Positions 10,235 through 21,835 of a stretch of 64,000 nucleotides of DNA are shown here, one piece after another. Within the stretch, counting starts at the first letter, position 1. Each line of letters begins with the position of its first letter. Origin of the DNA: Branchinecta lynchi (lineage: Eukaryota > Arthropoda > Branchiopoda > Anostraca > Branchinectidae); NCBI GenBank assembly GCA_023053575.1, contig JAKZAP010000013.1, forward strand, positions 19,315,689-19,379,688, read 5' to 3'. A program made the translations under genes and the position numbers. The notes beneath the pieces were generated by a model that did not search any database, was not told the DNA's origin, and worked only from the letters and a program-made list of their open reading frames with translations.

Positions 10235-10940
10235 ATTACAAGCAAGTATGTCCTATACATCACGAGCCATTGAGTAAAGGATAGAGGTCAAAATTTTCCC
10301 GAAAACGTTTGAGATGATAGGGGGGGGGGGGTAAGTGTAAGATGATGGCTCACAACTATTAGGTAGTTGAGGGCCCGTGAACAACGAAAACCTTATATGT
10401 TTGGTACCGCTATTTCGAGTCGATACAATTGAGGCATGCAAAAAGTGTATTGGTACTACTAAAAGGGTCAGAAGATCTACAGAATCAATCTACTTCTATT
10501 TACTACCAGACTAACAGCTCGGCCGGAATACGGCGAAAACCGGAATAATTACCGACTGCACGGCAAACTAATCTTATGAATATTTCGCATTTAAAATGTT
10601 CAATGGGGCCAAAGTTACTGTCCGTAAATCATACGCTAGCCGCAAAGCTTGTCAACTTTTTTAGTCTCTGGTCAATATCTCCCTTATCGCTACCAAGACA
10701 GTAAGAAGAATAACGAGCTCCCTAATTCTGTCACGGAACATTAGCATGGCTTGTAAGTTTGTAATTGCTATGCATGAGACAGGTCACACTCGTGCCAACT
10801 GCGGTGACAACACATCTTTGTGTTTCAAATAGCGATCCTGCAATTAGCACACTAATTTAGAGCTAAAACTCTCAAGTTTCTAAGCTAAAGCTTGTGAATC
10901 ATGAAAGAAGATTAAGTGGAGAGAACAGACAATCGGGCTC
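10235..10940. other. No gene recognised; poly-G tract at 10320-10330
   Basis: Nothing beyond a short homopolymer was identified in either strand. Confidence 0.3.
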
Positions 10941-10944
10941 TTGA

Positions 10945-11877
10945 TAAACAAGACCAAAGGTTTCGATGGGATCCCAAAAGTTCAAATTTGATCCAGACAA
11001 TTGGGTCTTGTCTTCGCCAGATCCAAACTTCGCCAGACTCCTTGAACACTTTTAAAGATTAAGGCAAACTAGCTAAAACCAAGTCTCAGATATGGATTCA
11101 GCATGTGTGTTTACCCCTTTAAGTCATATCTATTTTGACGAAGCAGATCGAAACTTCCTGCCTTACTTCAGCCAATTTTCCGGTTTCGTCGGAATTCCGG
11201 AACTACTTGTCCGGCAAAAAAATAAAGCTCAAAAACGAATTCAGCATGTCTCCTTACCCCTACATCCAAATTTTCCGGTTTTAGCCGGATTCCGGGCGAT
11301 CTATAAGTCCGGTGAGAAAATGGTTGTATATGCGAATTCAACATGTCTACTTACCCGCAAATCGAACATCTTATCAAATTTAAATAAAACTTTTACTTTA
11401 AACAAATTCTCCGGTTTTGGCCAGATTCCGGCCGAAATAATTGTCCGTCGAGAAAAGAATTTTCATATTCGGACTCACCACGTTTCCTTGCCCCTAAATC
11501 GAACCTCCAATCAACTTCATATTACTTTTCACAAATTTTCCGGTTTTCGCCAGATTCCGGGTGAACTATTTGTCCGGCGAGAAAATTCTTCAGATTCAGC
11601 ATGTCTCCTTACCCCTAATTCGACTATTTCAGTAGCTTTTAAAAAATATTTTTTGTTCCCCTTAATTTTAAACACCTCCCCCACCCCTAAATATAGAGCT
11701 ACATAGGCCATCTTCGAACTTGACCTGTACTTTGACCTAAAGGGTCCTCATGCCAAGTTTGATCAAAATATCAACCCGTTCGAGAGTTATCGTGCTAACA
11801 GACGGATGGACGGACAGACGGACAACTTTACGATGTCATAGGTATCCCTCAACTTACGTTTTGGGATCCCAAAAATG
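10945..11877 (-). mobile_element. Family P repeat, near-complete copy
   Basis: Both ends are present in minus orientation. The far end, AACAAGACCAAAGGTTTCGA followed by TGGGATCCCA, lies at 10945-10980. The palindromic end, a GACGGATGGACGGACAGACGG run and TTTTGGGATCCCAAAA, lies at 11800-11877. Between them are five loose ~130-bp units, each with TTTTCCGG, GATTCCGG and CAGCATGTCTCCTTACCCCT. A 204-codon open frame runs through these units but only reflects their similar length, so no gene is called. Confidence 0.8.
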
Positions 11878-11879
11878 GC

Positions 11880-13065
11880 AATTCTGGAAAGAACAAAATG
11901 GCGAATCAGGATGCGCTATTTTACGAGTTTTCGACTAGTACTGATAATCCTCCTGTCGTCACTGGGGCAAGACCGGAAAGGTTTCTTTGAAACATCTAAG
12001 AATTGCCTACTGGGTCTAGTTATAAGCACACAGCTTTTCCTAGAAACCATCTCTTTACGGTAAAATCGTTCAGCAACATCGTTTTCCGAAAATACCGATG
12101 ACCGGCATTTCGCCAAAGGGCCTTTGTCACATACTAAAGCAGTGTGTCGAACTAACAATAAAAATAAACTACTACTTCTAGGACAGAACGTATATCAAAC
12201 CTTCACCGAATAAAACCCGCGTCTAGGCATTACATAGACCTTCCGCTTCAGCCTATTTCACTGAAACTCGCGTTGTTGTCCCTTTTTTAGTTTGGGGGCG
12301 GGGGAAAGCGAAAATCTGTTAAGTACCGAAGAATTTTTTCTTTCGGTTTCTACTTTTTGTTGTATGGTGGGTTTATAAAGTTAAAAGATTAGGCCAGGAG
12401 TCATATTTTTGGTTGGGGGACTAAAAATCCAAGGATTCGAAAGATCTTCTTGTCACGCGAAACGAGAAGGGGTCCTCACCCATGACTACTAGGTATCTTG
12501 TCCAGAACTATTTTTTTTTTTTTTTATGGATAACTACACCAAATTTTTATTTTTAATGAATTCTAGTTAACTGTCGGCAAGAGGGGGCCCACAAGAGTAT
12601 GCGCGGAGCTTCTAGATTCGTCCATTTTCGTTTCCGCTTGGTCTGGCTCGACTTCACGACGAAAATAGGACACATGAGAATCAATTACTCGTGAATTAAG
12701 CAACTCCTGATTAAATGTCAATCAACCTGGTTAGGTAAAAATAGCAATATTTCAAGACCAATCTTAGGAAAAAGGAATCGCAATAAACCTTGATCGTCTG
12801 CCAACTGGTTTACTTTTGTCTACACCAGCCAAATCACAAGGAACCATGACGTCGTAATGTGGTACAGGCCTATTTTTATTTATTTATTATTCATTTGGCC
12901 TTAAGCTTTTAGCTTGATATAGACTTCTTGGGTTTCAAACGAGTAAAGCCACGCACGACAAACTAGCATGCGTATAGCACTGTTTAACGCATCTCAAAAT
13001 ATGAGAAAGCACAAATACCAAATTATATAAATAACGAATGTCCGGTTTGAAGCCAAGCTGACCAT
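11880..13065. other. No gene recognised
   Basis: No conserved coding pattern or repeat-family match seen, apart from AT-rich runs and a TTTATTTATTTATTATTC tract near 12873. Confidence 0.3.
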
Positions 13066-13071
13066 TCATTA

Positions 13072-13246
13072 CGAAAGAAATAGAAAACCGTGATTTTCGG
13101 GGTTTCTTTAGGCCTATTCGAGGACAGTTTGCCGGAAGTGCAACCGAAATATCCGAATTTATATTTATCCCTCGCACATCATCCTAGAGGGATAATTAGC
13201 TGATCAATAAAAAAAAACCGAAAATCACGGTTTTCTATTTCTTTCG
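13072..13246. mobile_element. 175-bp MITE with 29-bp perfect inverted repeats
   Basis: The terminal repeats begin CGAAAGAAATAGAAAACCGT at both ends and pair perfectly over 29 bp. TA flanks both ends (13070-13071 and 13247-13248), consistent with a Tc1/mariner-type TA duplication. The core includes a second short inversion around CCCTCGCACATC...CTAGAGGG. Confidence 0.8.
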
Positions 13247-13693
13247 TAACGAATGTCCTGAATGGAGTTCATCAGATTTGTCTTTCCTAACTAACTAACG
13301 GCTGTGTGTGTATATATTTTTGCGTACGTATATAATATACACCCTTAGGTGTTACTGACGTTTACGCCAATTCGCCATTTTCCACTTCGGCGATTTCAAG
13401 CGGACTAGTTTCCGTTGATCCTCCAATGTCTCAACAACTGAGCATCAACAATATTCTATCTCACCAAGTTCAAAACACGCCAGCAGCCCTCAGGAAGAAG
13501 GAGTAGGCGTGTCCGTCCCGAGGTCCGTCCGACTCAAAATCAACGACTTGATATGTGTCAATCAATCACCGCGATCTTTGGGAGCATCTGTGACACCATT
13601 TGTGCCTTTCTTCCGCTAGATACCCGGAGTGGCCGGAGATTTTGCATAGGCAAGGAGAGATAGTCAATCAAGAGTATTGAGACAGACATGGTA

Positions 13694-14142
13694 CAGTAGA
13701 GGTATGCTTATGTGACCGTTTGCTATCAGTGAAGCATTTTTTCCTATAAATACTAGTAATAATCACTCACGCTTTTGTCACTTTTTGAATATTTTGCTAA
13801 TTCACCGTTCATCTATGAAAGTGACTCAGCTGACACCTCTGTTTTGTTTTTTATAATTTGAAAAGTTTGACGGGAGGAACGCACCTTCAATATAGAAGAT
13901 GGCGGTCCGAACCGTCAGATGCCTTCAAAAGAGGAAGGACATTTTTTTAATAAATTCAAAATCAAAGAAATTTAATTGAATTTCTGCTTCAAGTTTGTGC
14001 CAGGATAATCCTGAAATAGTTGGCTGTTAGCTGATATCAAGTTTGTTATTTTTCTTTCCATTTTACTTTTGTGTATGCAAGTAAGAAAGCCAAGGTAGTG
14101 GAACAGTTAAAAAAAAGTGTTCAAATAAGCATACCTCTACTG
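13694..14142. mobile_element. 449-bp MITE with TA duplication
   Basis: The left end is CAGTAGAGGTATGCTTAT and the right end is its complement, ATAAGCATACCTCTACTG. TA lies on both sides (13692-13693, 14143-14144). The related text AAATAAGCATACCTTTGCTG at about 33056 marks another degraded end. No transposase is encoded. Confidence 0.8.
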
Positions 14143-14149
14143 TATATAA

Positions 14150-15020
14150 CATCAACAGGTTGATGAGTAGTAGACAATCTGCGATCTGCTTCCCAGGTAA
14201 TGGAGGTTTTGCATCTGATATGATATTTATTTGCTCAGTACTAGAAAGCGAAAGTTATCCACTCCTTTATGGATCAGACTTCTTACTATATTTATTATAT
14301 TGTATTATTTCGTTTTAGTGTTTTCTTTTTGTTACCATTTTTGCCATGGCCTCGGGATTTTTGTGCAATAAATCATGTTATGGTACATCTAGTCAAATAG
14401 TTAAGAATATTCCTACACGAAAGGGCCAACCTTGGATTTGGGGGGAGGATCAAGAAATGTTTTCAAAATTTCCGGCCGCGTCCGGTTCCTAGAGTAAAAG
14501 CCAGGCTTCACCTTCCAGATTACAAGACGTCCGGGGCTTCCGCATAGTCAAGCCAACCCTTCCAGATTTTCATGATAATGATGACAGCTAAATTTGTTGT
14601 TCTTCAACATTTCCTAGATGTCCCTTTACATTTAAAATAGTTGCGTTTTCGATCCAACTTTGAAGTTACCTTCAACCTCGAAGGCCTTTCTTTAATTACC
14701 GTTTTTGGTCGCCGGTCATAGTTCCTTCGTCCTTCAAACTCTGACCGTCGAACTTCGTGCGCTAGCAAGTTCGAAGTTTGCTTGAATCGTCAAAGAAACG
14801 TCGACCTGGCAAGGATCGCCGGAGTCGTAAAAACATGAATTAAGCAAACGGTGAACTCCGACGGCCTTCGAAAACGGAAATTAAGCAACCTGCTAAGTGA
14901 ACGGCTAGCAAAACTTCGATCAAAAACTCAACTAATATCTCTTGCATCCCAGTCACAACTGTCAATCACTTTCGCTTTTCTTCCCCCATTTGCAAATTTG
15001 TAGTTTCTCTCGAACGGTTT
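14150..15020. other. No gene recognised; low-copy repeats
   Basis: Around 14470-14560 are short blocks (GGCCGCGTCCGG, GGCTTCACCTTCCAGAT) that recur at 15090-15240 and in the integrin 3' UTR. Nothing coding was identified. Confidence 0.3.
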
Positions 15021-15024
15021 GCCT

Positions 15025-15170
15025 CTACGGCACCTTCCAGACATCCGGGATCTGGGGTGTCCAACACCCCGGACTTCCAGTCACTTTTGGCCTGGCTTCA
15101 CCTTCCAGATCCGTCTCGACGAAAAAGGCTGTCTGGAATCCGGAAGAACAATCTGGAAGGTGAAGCCTCG
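15025..15170. mobile_element. Small foldback MITE
   Basis: GGCTTCACCTTCCAGAT at 15094 and its complement ATCTGGAAGGTGAAGCC near 15152 form a hairpin. The preceding palindrome GGGTGTCCAACACCCCGGAC and CTTCCAG words relate it to the repeat at 52365-52495. Confidence 0.55.
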
Positions 15171-15234
15171 CTTTATCGATCACGCTGACTGTAATATGAA
15201 GGTTCAAAATTTTCTCGGCCGCGTCCCCGAAAAA

Positions 15235-15296
15235 CCTGGTCACCCGGACCAGGGACCCATAAATTTCTTGTAATGTTTCCTTACAGGGGGCCAGTC
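15235..15296 (+). repeat. Left copy of an inverted repeat flanking the satellite
   Basis: The block from GGGACCCATAAATTTCTTGT through CTTACAGGGGGCCAGT recurs in inverted orientation at 18527-18590 with few mismatches. The pair encloses the whole satellite array. Confidence 0.7.
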
Positions 15297-15599
15297 ATTA
15301 AGAGATTTTTGATGCGCTCTTGACCGAGCGTGAGATAGTTCGAGAAATACCCACGGGGATAACATACCGTACTATTCAGATATAAAAAATTTGTCGCAGC
15401 TATTGTGCTGAACTAGGGAATATTATTTCTCTGTAATGGAAGAGTGTCCTGGATCTTTTGTCCTAGCTTAGGTACCTGGTGGGATGCTGAATAGTCCTGA
15501 GTGAAGATGTCTCATACAGAAAGGTATTATTTGTATATAATAATTTTTGTGCATGAATGAAGAGTTGTGTTCTGTCAAAGATGCAGCCATTGACAACGT

Positions 15600-18430
15600 G
15601 TGATAAGTTGTCTTGCGGTCTTTCGGCATGCATCCGACAAAATTTTACAGAATTTGAGTTTTTATGTGGAAAAAGAACCTGATGTGCTGACGAAAATAAT
15701 GATGCCTGACAAAACCATCGAGCATTTGATTTTTTCTATGTTCTGCTCGACTAGACTATACAAAACTTGATTTCCTACGTGTAAAATTAACGCCTTGGAC
15801 CGACAAGACTTGAACGTCCCGGGTGCGCCCGACAAAGTTTGCAGAATTTAATTCCTTAGGTACAAGTAGACCTCGATGTGCCGATGAGCCGACTGATGCC
15901 CAACAAAAACATAACACATTATTTATTCTGGATTACAGAGGCACGATAGAAGCATGCAGAATTCGATTTCTTCATTGTTTTGCCCGACAAATGTTTGCAG
16001 GATTCTCTTTCTTGCGTATAAAAAGAACCTGATGTGCTGACAAGTTGACCGACAAAAACCTAACAAAAATATTTCTTTTGGATTACCAAGGCACAATAAA
16101 AGCATGCAGAATTTGATTCAATCATTGTTTTGGCCGACAAATGTTTGCAGGATTTCCTTTCTTGCGCACAAAAATAACACGATGTGCCGACGATGGTTTC
16201 ATCGACCAGGTTACCTCAGAGGCGACTGAAATGAATATGGTCGTGAATAAAGATAAGTGCTCGGTTACGACCTTTTCTTTTCTTAGAAAAACTCGGCCGT
16301 CTTTCGAACCTCCTATCGACTATGGGCTCATCAGGGATAAAATAACGCTACTAGGTGTAGTGATCTCTTCTGGCCTTTCATGGCATGAAAATACAAAGAC
16401 GTTTGTAAAGAAAGCTAACAGCGCAATTCAAATGCTAAAAACACTGAAAAAGTTTCGGGTTCCTAAGGACAAGCTAAAGCTAATGTTTTGCTCTTTCATC
16501 CGACCCTTAGTCGAATATGCTTGTCCGGTTTGGCACTTTGCTCATACCCAAGACGAAACTGATAAGATAGAGCGAGTTCAGAAGAGATCGCTGCAAATTA
16601 TCTATGGCGGTTCCCCCCTACCATACTCTTTTTACCTCAAAGAATTTAAAATTGAATCCCTTTCTTCCCGCCGCGAAAAACTATGCCGCAACTTTGGTTC
16701 ATCCTTTCTCCAGCATCCCATGTACCGTTCATTCCTTCCCCCATCCTTTGTTCCTGTAAGGTCTCGTCCCCCCCGAGAAGTGGCTGAAAAGGTTCCCAAA
16801 CTGATCCCAATCTACTGTAACACTATGCGCTACAGTAGAAGCTTTGTGCCGAGCTTCGTAAAGCAGTACAATGCTCTTTAGCATTGTTCTGCCTTGTTAC
16901 CTTTTTTTACTTTTAAATTATATGTTGACAATTTATTTTATCTTATTTATGACTACAAAAACATCGTATTTGGGCCCTGCCCACGAGAGATATGTTTTGC
17001 TTTATTATTAAATAAATTGAAAATTGAAAATTGAGTCGACCATAGCCCGACAAAACATTAAAAAAATATCTCCCCGGGATTACTGAGGCACGACAAAAGC
17101 ATGCAGAATTTGATTTATTCATTTGACCGAGAAATGTTTGCAGGATTTCCTTTCTTGCGTAAAAAAAGAACCTGATGTGCCGACGAGACGACCATCGCCC
17201 GACAAAACATTAAAAAATTATTTCTTCGGGATTACCAGGGCACGACAAAAGCATGCAGACTTTGATTTATTCATTTGACAGACAAATGTTTGCAGGATTT
17301 CCTTTCTTGCGTAAAAAAAGAACCTGATGTGCCGACGAGTCGACCATCGCCCGACAAGACATTAAAAAATTATTTCTTCGGGATTACTGAGGCACGACAA
17401 AAGCATGCAGAATTTTATTTATTCATTTGACAGACAAATATTTGCAGGATTTCCTTTCTTGCGTGTATAAAGAACACGATGTGCCGACGAGTCGACCATC
17501 GCCCGACAAAACATTAAAAAATTATTTCTTCGGGATTATCGAGGCACGATAAAAGCATGCAGAATTTGATTTCTTCAGTGTTTTGCCCGACAAATGTTTG
17601 CAGGAGTTCCTTTCTTGCGTAAAAAGAACCCGATGTGCCAACGAGCCGACCAACGCCCGACAAAACATTAAAAAATATTTCTTCGGGATTACCAGGGCAC
17701 GACAAAAGCATGCAGAATTTGATTTATTCATTTGACAGACTAATGTTTGCAGGATTTCCTTTCTTGCGTAAAAAAAGAACCTGATGTGCCGACGAGACGA
17801 CCATCGCCCGACAAAACATTAAAAAATTATTTCTTCGGGATTACCAGGGGGGCACAACAAAAGCATGCAGAATTTGATTTATTCATTTGACAGACAAATG
17901 TTTGCAGGATTTCCTTTCTTGCGTGTATAAAGAACACGATGTGCCGACGAGTCGACCATCGCCCGACAAAACATTAAAAAATTATTTCTTCGGGATTATC
18001 GAGGCACGACAAAAGCATGCAGAATTTGATTTCTTCAGTGTTTTGCCCGACAAATGTTTGCAGGAGTTCCTTTCTTGCATAAAAAGAACCCGATGTGCCA
18101 ACGAGCCGACCAACGCCAGACAAAAACATGAACAAATAATTTTTTCTGGATTACCGAGGCACGACAAAAGCATGCAGAATTCAATTTCTTGCGGGATTTC
18201 CTTTCTTGCGCGTAAAAAGAAGCCGATGTGGCATTGAGTCGACCAACGCGCGACAAAAAATAAAAAAATTATTTCTTCTGGATTAATGAGGAGCAACAAA
18301 AGCATGCAGAATTCGATTTCTTCAGTGTTTTGCCCGAAAAATGTATGCAGGATTTCATTTCTTGCGTATAAAAAGAAACCGATTTGCCGACGGCTTCTGT
18401 GTTCTTTCAAACTTGTGGTAACAAATTTTT
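15600..18430. repeat. Satellite array, ~150-160-bp unit
   Basis: About thirteen units share GCCCGACAAAACATTAAAAA, TTATTTCTTCGGGATTAC, GGCACGACAAAAGCATGCAG, AATTTGATTT, GTTTGCAGGATTTCC and GATGTGCCGACGAGTCGACC. Starts of GCCCGACAAA fall at 17188, 17349, 17501, 17655, 17806 and 17961, giving periods of 151-161 bp. Units at the left edge (15600-16180) are the most diverged and those at 17050-18100 are the most alike, as expected for unequal exchange. A LINE interrupts the array at 16191-17031. Confidence 0.9.
16191..17031 (+). mobile_element. 5'-truncated LINE inserted in the satellite
   Basis: An open reading frame runs to the stop at 16879-16881. Its residues after the satellite junction read FIDQVTSEATEMNMVVNKDK, a TLLGVVISSGLSW block (the LGV..S..L.W thumb motif), then CSFIRPLVEYACPVWH and RVQKRSLQIIYGG. 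This is the RT thumb and C-terminal region of an APE-type LINE. A 3' UTR ends in AAATTGAAAATTGAAAATTGA at 17031. The satellite reads GACGA before 16191 and continues GTCGACC after 17031, so both junctions are exact and the copy is 5'-truncated with little or no target duplication. The frame is intact for its whole length, which implies a young insertion. Confidence 0.85.
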
Positions 18431-18526
18431 CTATCTGAGCAAGAAAGCCGATTCGATCCAAGCGGAATTTTTGGAAACTAGCTGAGGCTCGGGCAACATA
18501 GCAACATAGAACTATTGGAAATAACT

Positions 18527-18590
18527 GGCCCCCCGTAAGGAAACATTACAAGAAATGCATGGGTCCCTGCCCGGACCAAGTTTATCTCAA
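18527..18590 (-). repeat. Right copy of the inverted repeat flanking the satellite
   Basis: GGCCCCCCGTAAGGAAACAT then ACAAGAAATGCATGGGTCCC is the inverse complement of 15240-15296. Confidence 0.7.
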
Positions 18591-18661
18591 GTGTTGATTG
18601 TGAGGCTATGGCGGATTAACAGACACCAGTCCACTAGGAGCGCTGGACCGGAATAAAGATA

Positions 18662-19056
18662 GGTGCCCACAGAACCCAATTTTTTTCCGCCAATGAATTT
18701 TGTTCTTTCGCGCGGCTCAGCGAATTCATTTTGTAGACCCCAGTGGCAGTGAATACGTGAACGAACTCGCCAGGACTAGATACGTATAAGTGGAGACAAT
18801 ACGTAGGACTAGAGTGAAAATAGGAGGAAAGTCAACTTTATGGTTGTGTACCCTGTATCCGGTTATATACTTTACTTTGGTCAGGTTGGTGGTTGATATC
18901 CTGAGTTTCCTCAGCGTGAACTGAGGCGACGCGCAAATAATACGACTTGGAGTTGAAACGGCGCAACGCGAAATTTTTGCCTAGCAAAGCGGATTTTTTT
19001 CCGCTAGCGGCGTCAAATTCGCCTAGGCGAACGCGAATTCGCATTCTGTGCCCACC
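18662..19056. mobile_element. 395-bp MITE with TA duplication
   Basis: The left end GGTGCCCACAGAA and the right end TTCTGTGCCCACC pair with two mismatches. TA occurs at 18660-18661 and 19057-19058. The interior is rich in GCGAATTCGC-type palindromes and GGCGAA words. Confidence 0.7.
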
Positions 19057-19059
19057 TAT

Positions 19060-19935
19060 TTTAAGGCGAATACTAACTCTCCTAGAGATCCACAGACGAA
19101 CGCAAAACAACCTCTTAGTATGTCATATCCGTAAGCCTAAATCCATTCTAAAACATGCTGATTTTCTTTCTAAAATATCTCGAATCCATCACAACCTCGC
19201 TGAGGCTATAGCTGATGGTTGAGTTATTATTCATACGTTTTATTTTTTTAATTTTTGTTTGATATTTGCCTGTTGATATGTTTTATGCGATACGGCCTTG
19301 TTATGTCATAGTTTTTTTAGTTTTTTTTTGGCCAGTTATGTATGCGTTTACTATGTCTTTTACTCTCCGATTTCTAGAGGAATTAAATGTATTTAATTGA
19401 ACTGAATTCACCTGTCAGAGCTATGGCGCCCGAATTCCGAGGAATAGAAAAAAGGGCGAAGTTCAGGTCCACTGCAGTCGGAAAGCCTGGCCAAATAACT
19501 CGCACTAAACAGGGGACAACTCAACGTCATGTTAGGAAGCATTTGACATCTTTATATCACCCGATATGTGACACTGATCGAGCCTCGTCGAATTTTTACA
19601 CGAGGTCCAGAAATCGGAAATAGTTTTGAAAAAATGCTTGTTCCTTTGAATTGTGTCCAAATAGTTATAAAAAGAACCGCTCAGCAGATATCCTTGGTTA
19701 TGAGGAGGCCTAACGAATGAACCACCGACGGAGAAACTTCCTCTGCTCAGAGCTTCCGTTTATTTACCTCAAAAAAAATAAAAAAAATTGTCGGAATAAA
19801 AAACACAGATGACAAGACAACCGAGGATAACAGGAATAAAAGTGAAGTTTGTTTAGAACACGACATGCTGCCTTTAAGTAAAATTACGAAACATAAAGGA
19901 AAAGAAAAATAAGATATATTTCCTGGTTTTAGAAT
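19060..19935. other. No gene recognised; possible LINE 3' remnant at 19080-19400
   Basis: An open stretch (about 18947-19222) ends in KHADFLSKISRIHHNLAEAIADG and is followed by T-rich sequence and GGAATTAAATGTATTTAATT, which looks like a retroelement tail. No catalytic motif supports it. Confidence 0.25.
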
Positions 19936-19937
19936 AA

Positions 19938-20060
19938 ACAACTTCAAGTTCAAGTTCAAGTTTTTAATTTTACACACAAATACAAATACACGACACAAGC
20001 ACTGTGGAGAACACAAATTCGAACATGCAGTGCTTGTTATCACAAACAATCCATAACATT
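19938..20060 (-). mobile_element. LINE 3' end with AACTTG-type tail
   Basis: In minus orientation AAAATTAAAAACTTGAACTT, continued as tandem GAACTT units (19940-19965), follows a T-rich 3' UTR. Such short tandem tails are typical of CR1/L2-group LINE 3' ends. Only the last ~100 bp is recognisable. Confidence 0.5.
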
Positions 20061-20452
20061 CAAGATAAATTTCAAGATATGTTTCATTAAGTAAATGTGG
20101 AAGAATTTTGCCCAGGCATTCCTGTCGAAGTGCATAGCCAAGTGAAAGGTTTCCGTCTGACCCGAACGGAAAAAAAGAACCAGAAAAGTATATTAAGCTA
20201 GCATTATTATCCCAATACTGTGTATCTCTTTGGTTCGAAAAAAGAAGGGTACTACTTGTTGTAGGGTACTACCGATTTCGATTTTCGAAGGACTTTGGGA
20301 GCTGTGCTGATAGCCCGGCAGCAAAACAAAGTATGTAAACGGACTCGCTGTGTCTTTATAAATAATATCGACCGCCTTAGCAGTCACGTCAGCAGTCGGA
20401 CGAAGACACTGATTTTGAACCTTTATTTTGTGCCCTCGTCTCCATACTGTTG

Positions 20453-20735
20453 GAGCGTGTTCCACCCTACTTACCGCAGATACTACGCATGGCGTCAAAA
20501 ATTCTGCCTTTTTGCCGTCAAGGCTGGAGCGATTTTTCTATTTTCCAGCTGAATATCCGACCACGGGCGAATCCGACCAATCACGTTACAGAGATGCGTA
20601 GTTACCACCTACGCTCCCGAGCATGGTAAGCTGCTATTTGGAGAAGGTTGGAACGGTCAGCGTACTAACATTTTACGAGGTTGGAACGAAAATAGTAACT
20701 TACAGTTAGTATTATTAGAAGGGTGAAACACGCTC
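20453..20735 (+). mobile_element. MITE of the GAGCGTGTTCCA family, single copy
   Basis: The ends are GAGCGTGTTCCACCC and GGGTGAAACACGCTC, flanked by TTG at 20450-20452 and 20736-20738. The internal text (CTTTTTGCCGTCAAGGCTGG, CGAATCCGACCAATCACGTT, ATGCGTAGTTAC) is collinear with the 305-bp copies at 21.2-21.8 kb. It is shorter (283 bp) and more diverged. Confidence 0.85.
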
Positions 20736-21219
20736 TTGATGAGTAACGATTTGTGCCCGTGAGGAATCGCCGTGTACCTAGCGGAAGAGACGGAAGCGTC
20801 ACCAGAGCTGTTCTCAACGAATAGTGATTGGTTGGCACAGAATTTGAGTCATCGTTCGGGCGACGTTTCTCATTCTTCCCGAGGTTCACTGGCGTATTCT
20901 GGAATTAGTCATCAGAGTCTTCCTTAACCATTGCGACTGCCCAGCTCATTTAGGATAGTGGGTGAGCATATTTTAAGCACGTATCTGGGCTTGAAAAGAT
21001 CTCTAGCAATACGTATTTATATAAAAAACGGACCGATTTCTCAAACACGTCCGCATTACTAGAGATCTTTTCAAGCCCAAATACCTGTCTAAAATATGCT
21101 CGTATTCCAAAACACGCTGGGATTGACGCAGTGTGGAAACTTAACATGAGCCTGTTTAAGATGAACGGACAGGTTTATGATTCGGTCGGTATCCCGTCTC
21201 TAACGCTTAGCAAAACAAA

Positions 21220-21832
21220 GAGCGTGTTCTACCCTGCTTACCGTAGTTACTACGCATGACGTCACGGAGCGTGTTCCACCCTTCTAACAATAGTTACTAT
21301 TAGTTACTATTTCCGTCCCATCCTCACGAAAAGTTACTACGCTGACCGTTCCAACCTTGTCGGAATAGTCACTAATAGTTACTATTTGCTTAAAATACTC
21401 GGGAGCGTAGTAAGCGTAGTAACTACGCATCTCTGTAACGTGATCGGTCGGATTCGCCCCTGGCGTGAGATCCTGCTGGAAAATAGAAAAATCGTTCCAG
21501 CCTTGACTGCAAAAAGCCAGAATTCGTGATGTCATGCGTAGTAACTACGGTAAGTAGGATGGAACACGCTCACGAATTCTGGCTTTTTGCCGTCAAGGCT
21601 GGAACGACTTTTCTATTTTCCAGCAGGATCTCACGCCAGGAGCGAATCCGACCAATCACGTTACAGAGATGCGTAGTTACTACGCTTACTACGCTCCCGA
21701 GTATTTTAAGCAAATAGTAACTATTAGTTACTATTCCGACAAGGTTGGAACGGTCAGCGTAGTAACTTTTCGTGAGGATGGAACGGAAATAGTAACTAAT
21801 AGTAACTATTGTTAGAAGGGTGGAACACGCTC
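21220..21832 (+). mobile_element. GAGCGTGTTCCA-family MITE, outer copy split by a sibling
   Basis: The left 47 bp (21220-21266) and the right 258 bp (21575-21832) make one 305-bp element once the insert and one copy of its ACG duplication are removed. AAA flanks it on both sides (21217-21219 and 21833-21835). The frequent word TAGTAACTA is itself palindromic. Confidence 0.85.
21267..21571 (-). mobile_element. GAGCGTGTTCCA-family MITE, nested inverted copy
   Basis: A complete 305-bp copy in the opposite orientation is inserted in the outer element. ACG is duplicated at 21264-21266 and 21572-21574. Together with the right part of the outer copy it forms arms of about 250 bp that could fold into one long hairpin. 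Confidence 0.9.
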
Positions 21833-21835
21833 AAA

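Noticed and set aside
11092..11706. 204-codon open frame as a gene
   Set aside because: It runs through ~130-bp tandem units of a family P repeat and its peptide repeat (SLPL..NFPVLAGFR-like) merely follows the DNA units.
17982..18461. 159-codon minus-strand frame over the satellite
   Set aside because: It repeats the satellite unit in translation and is not conserved in all units.
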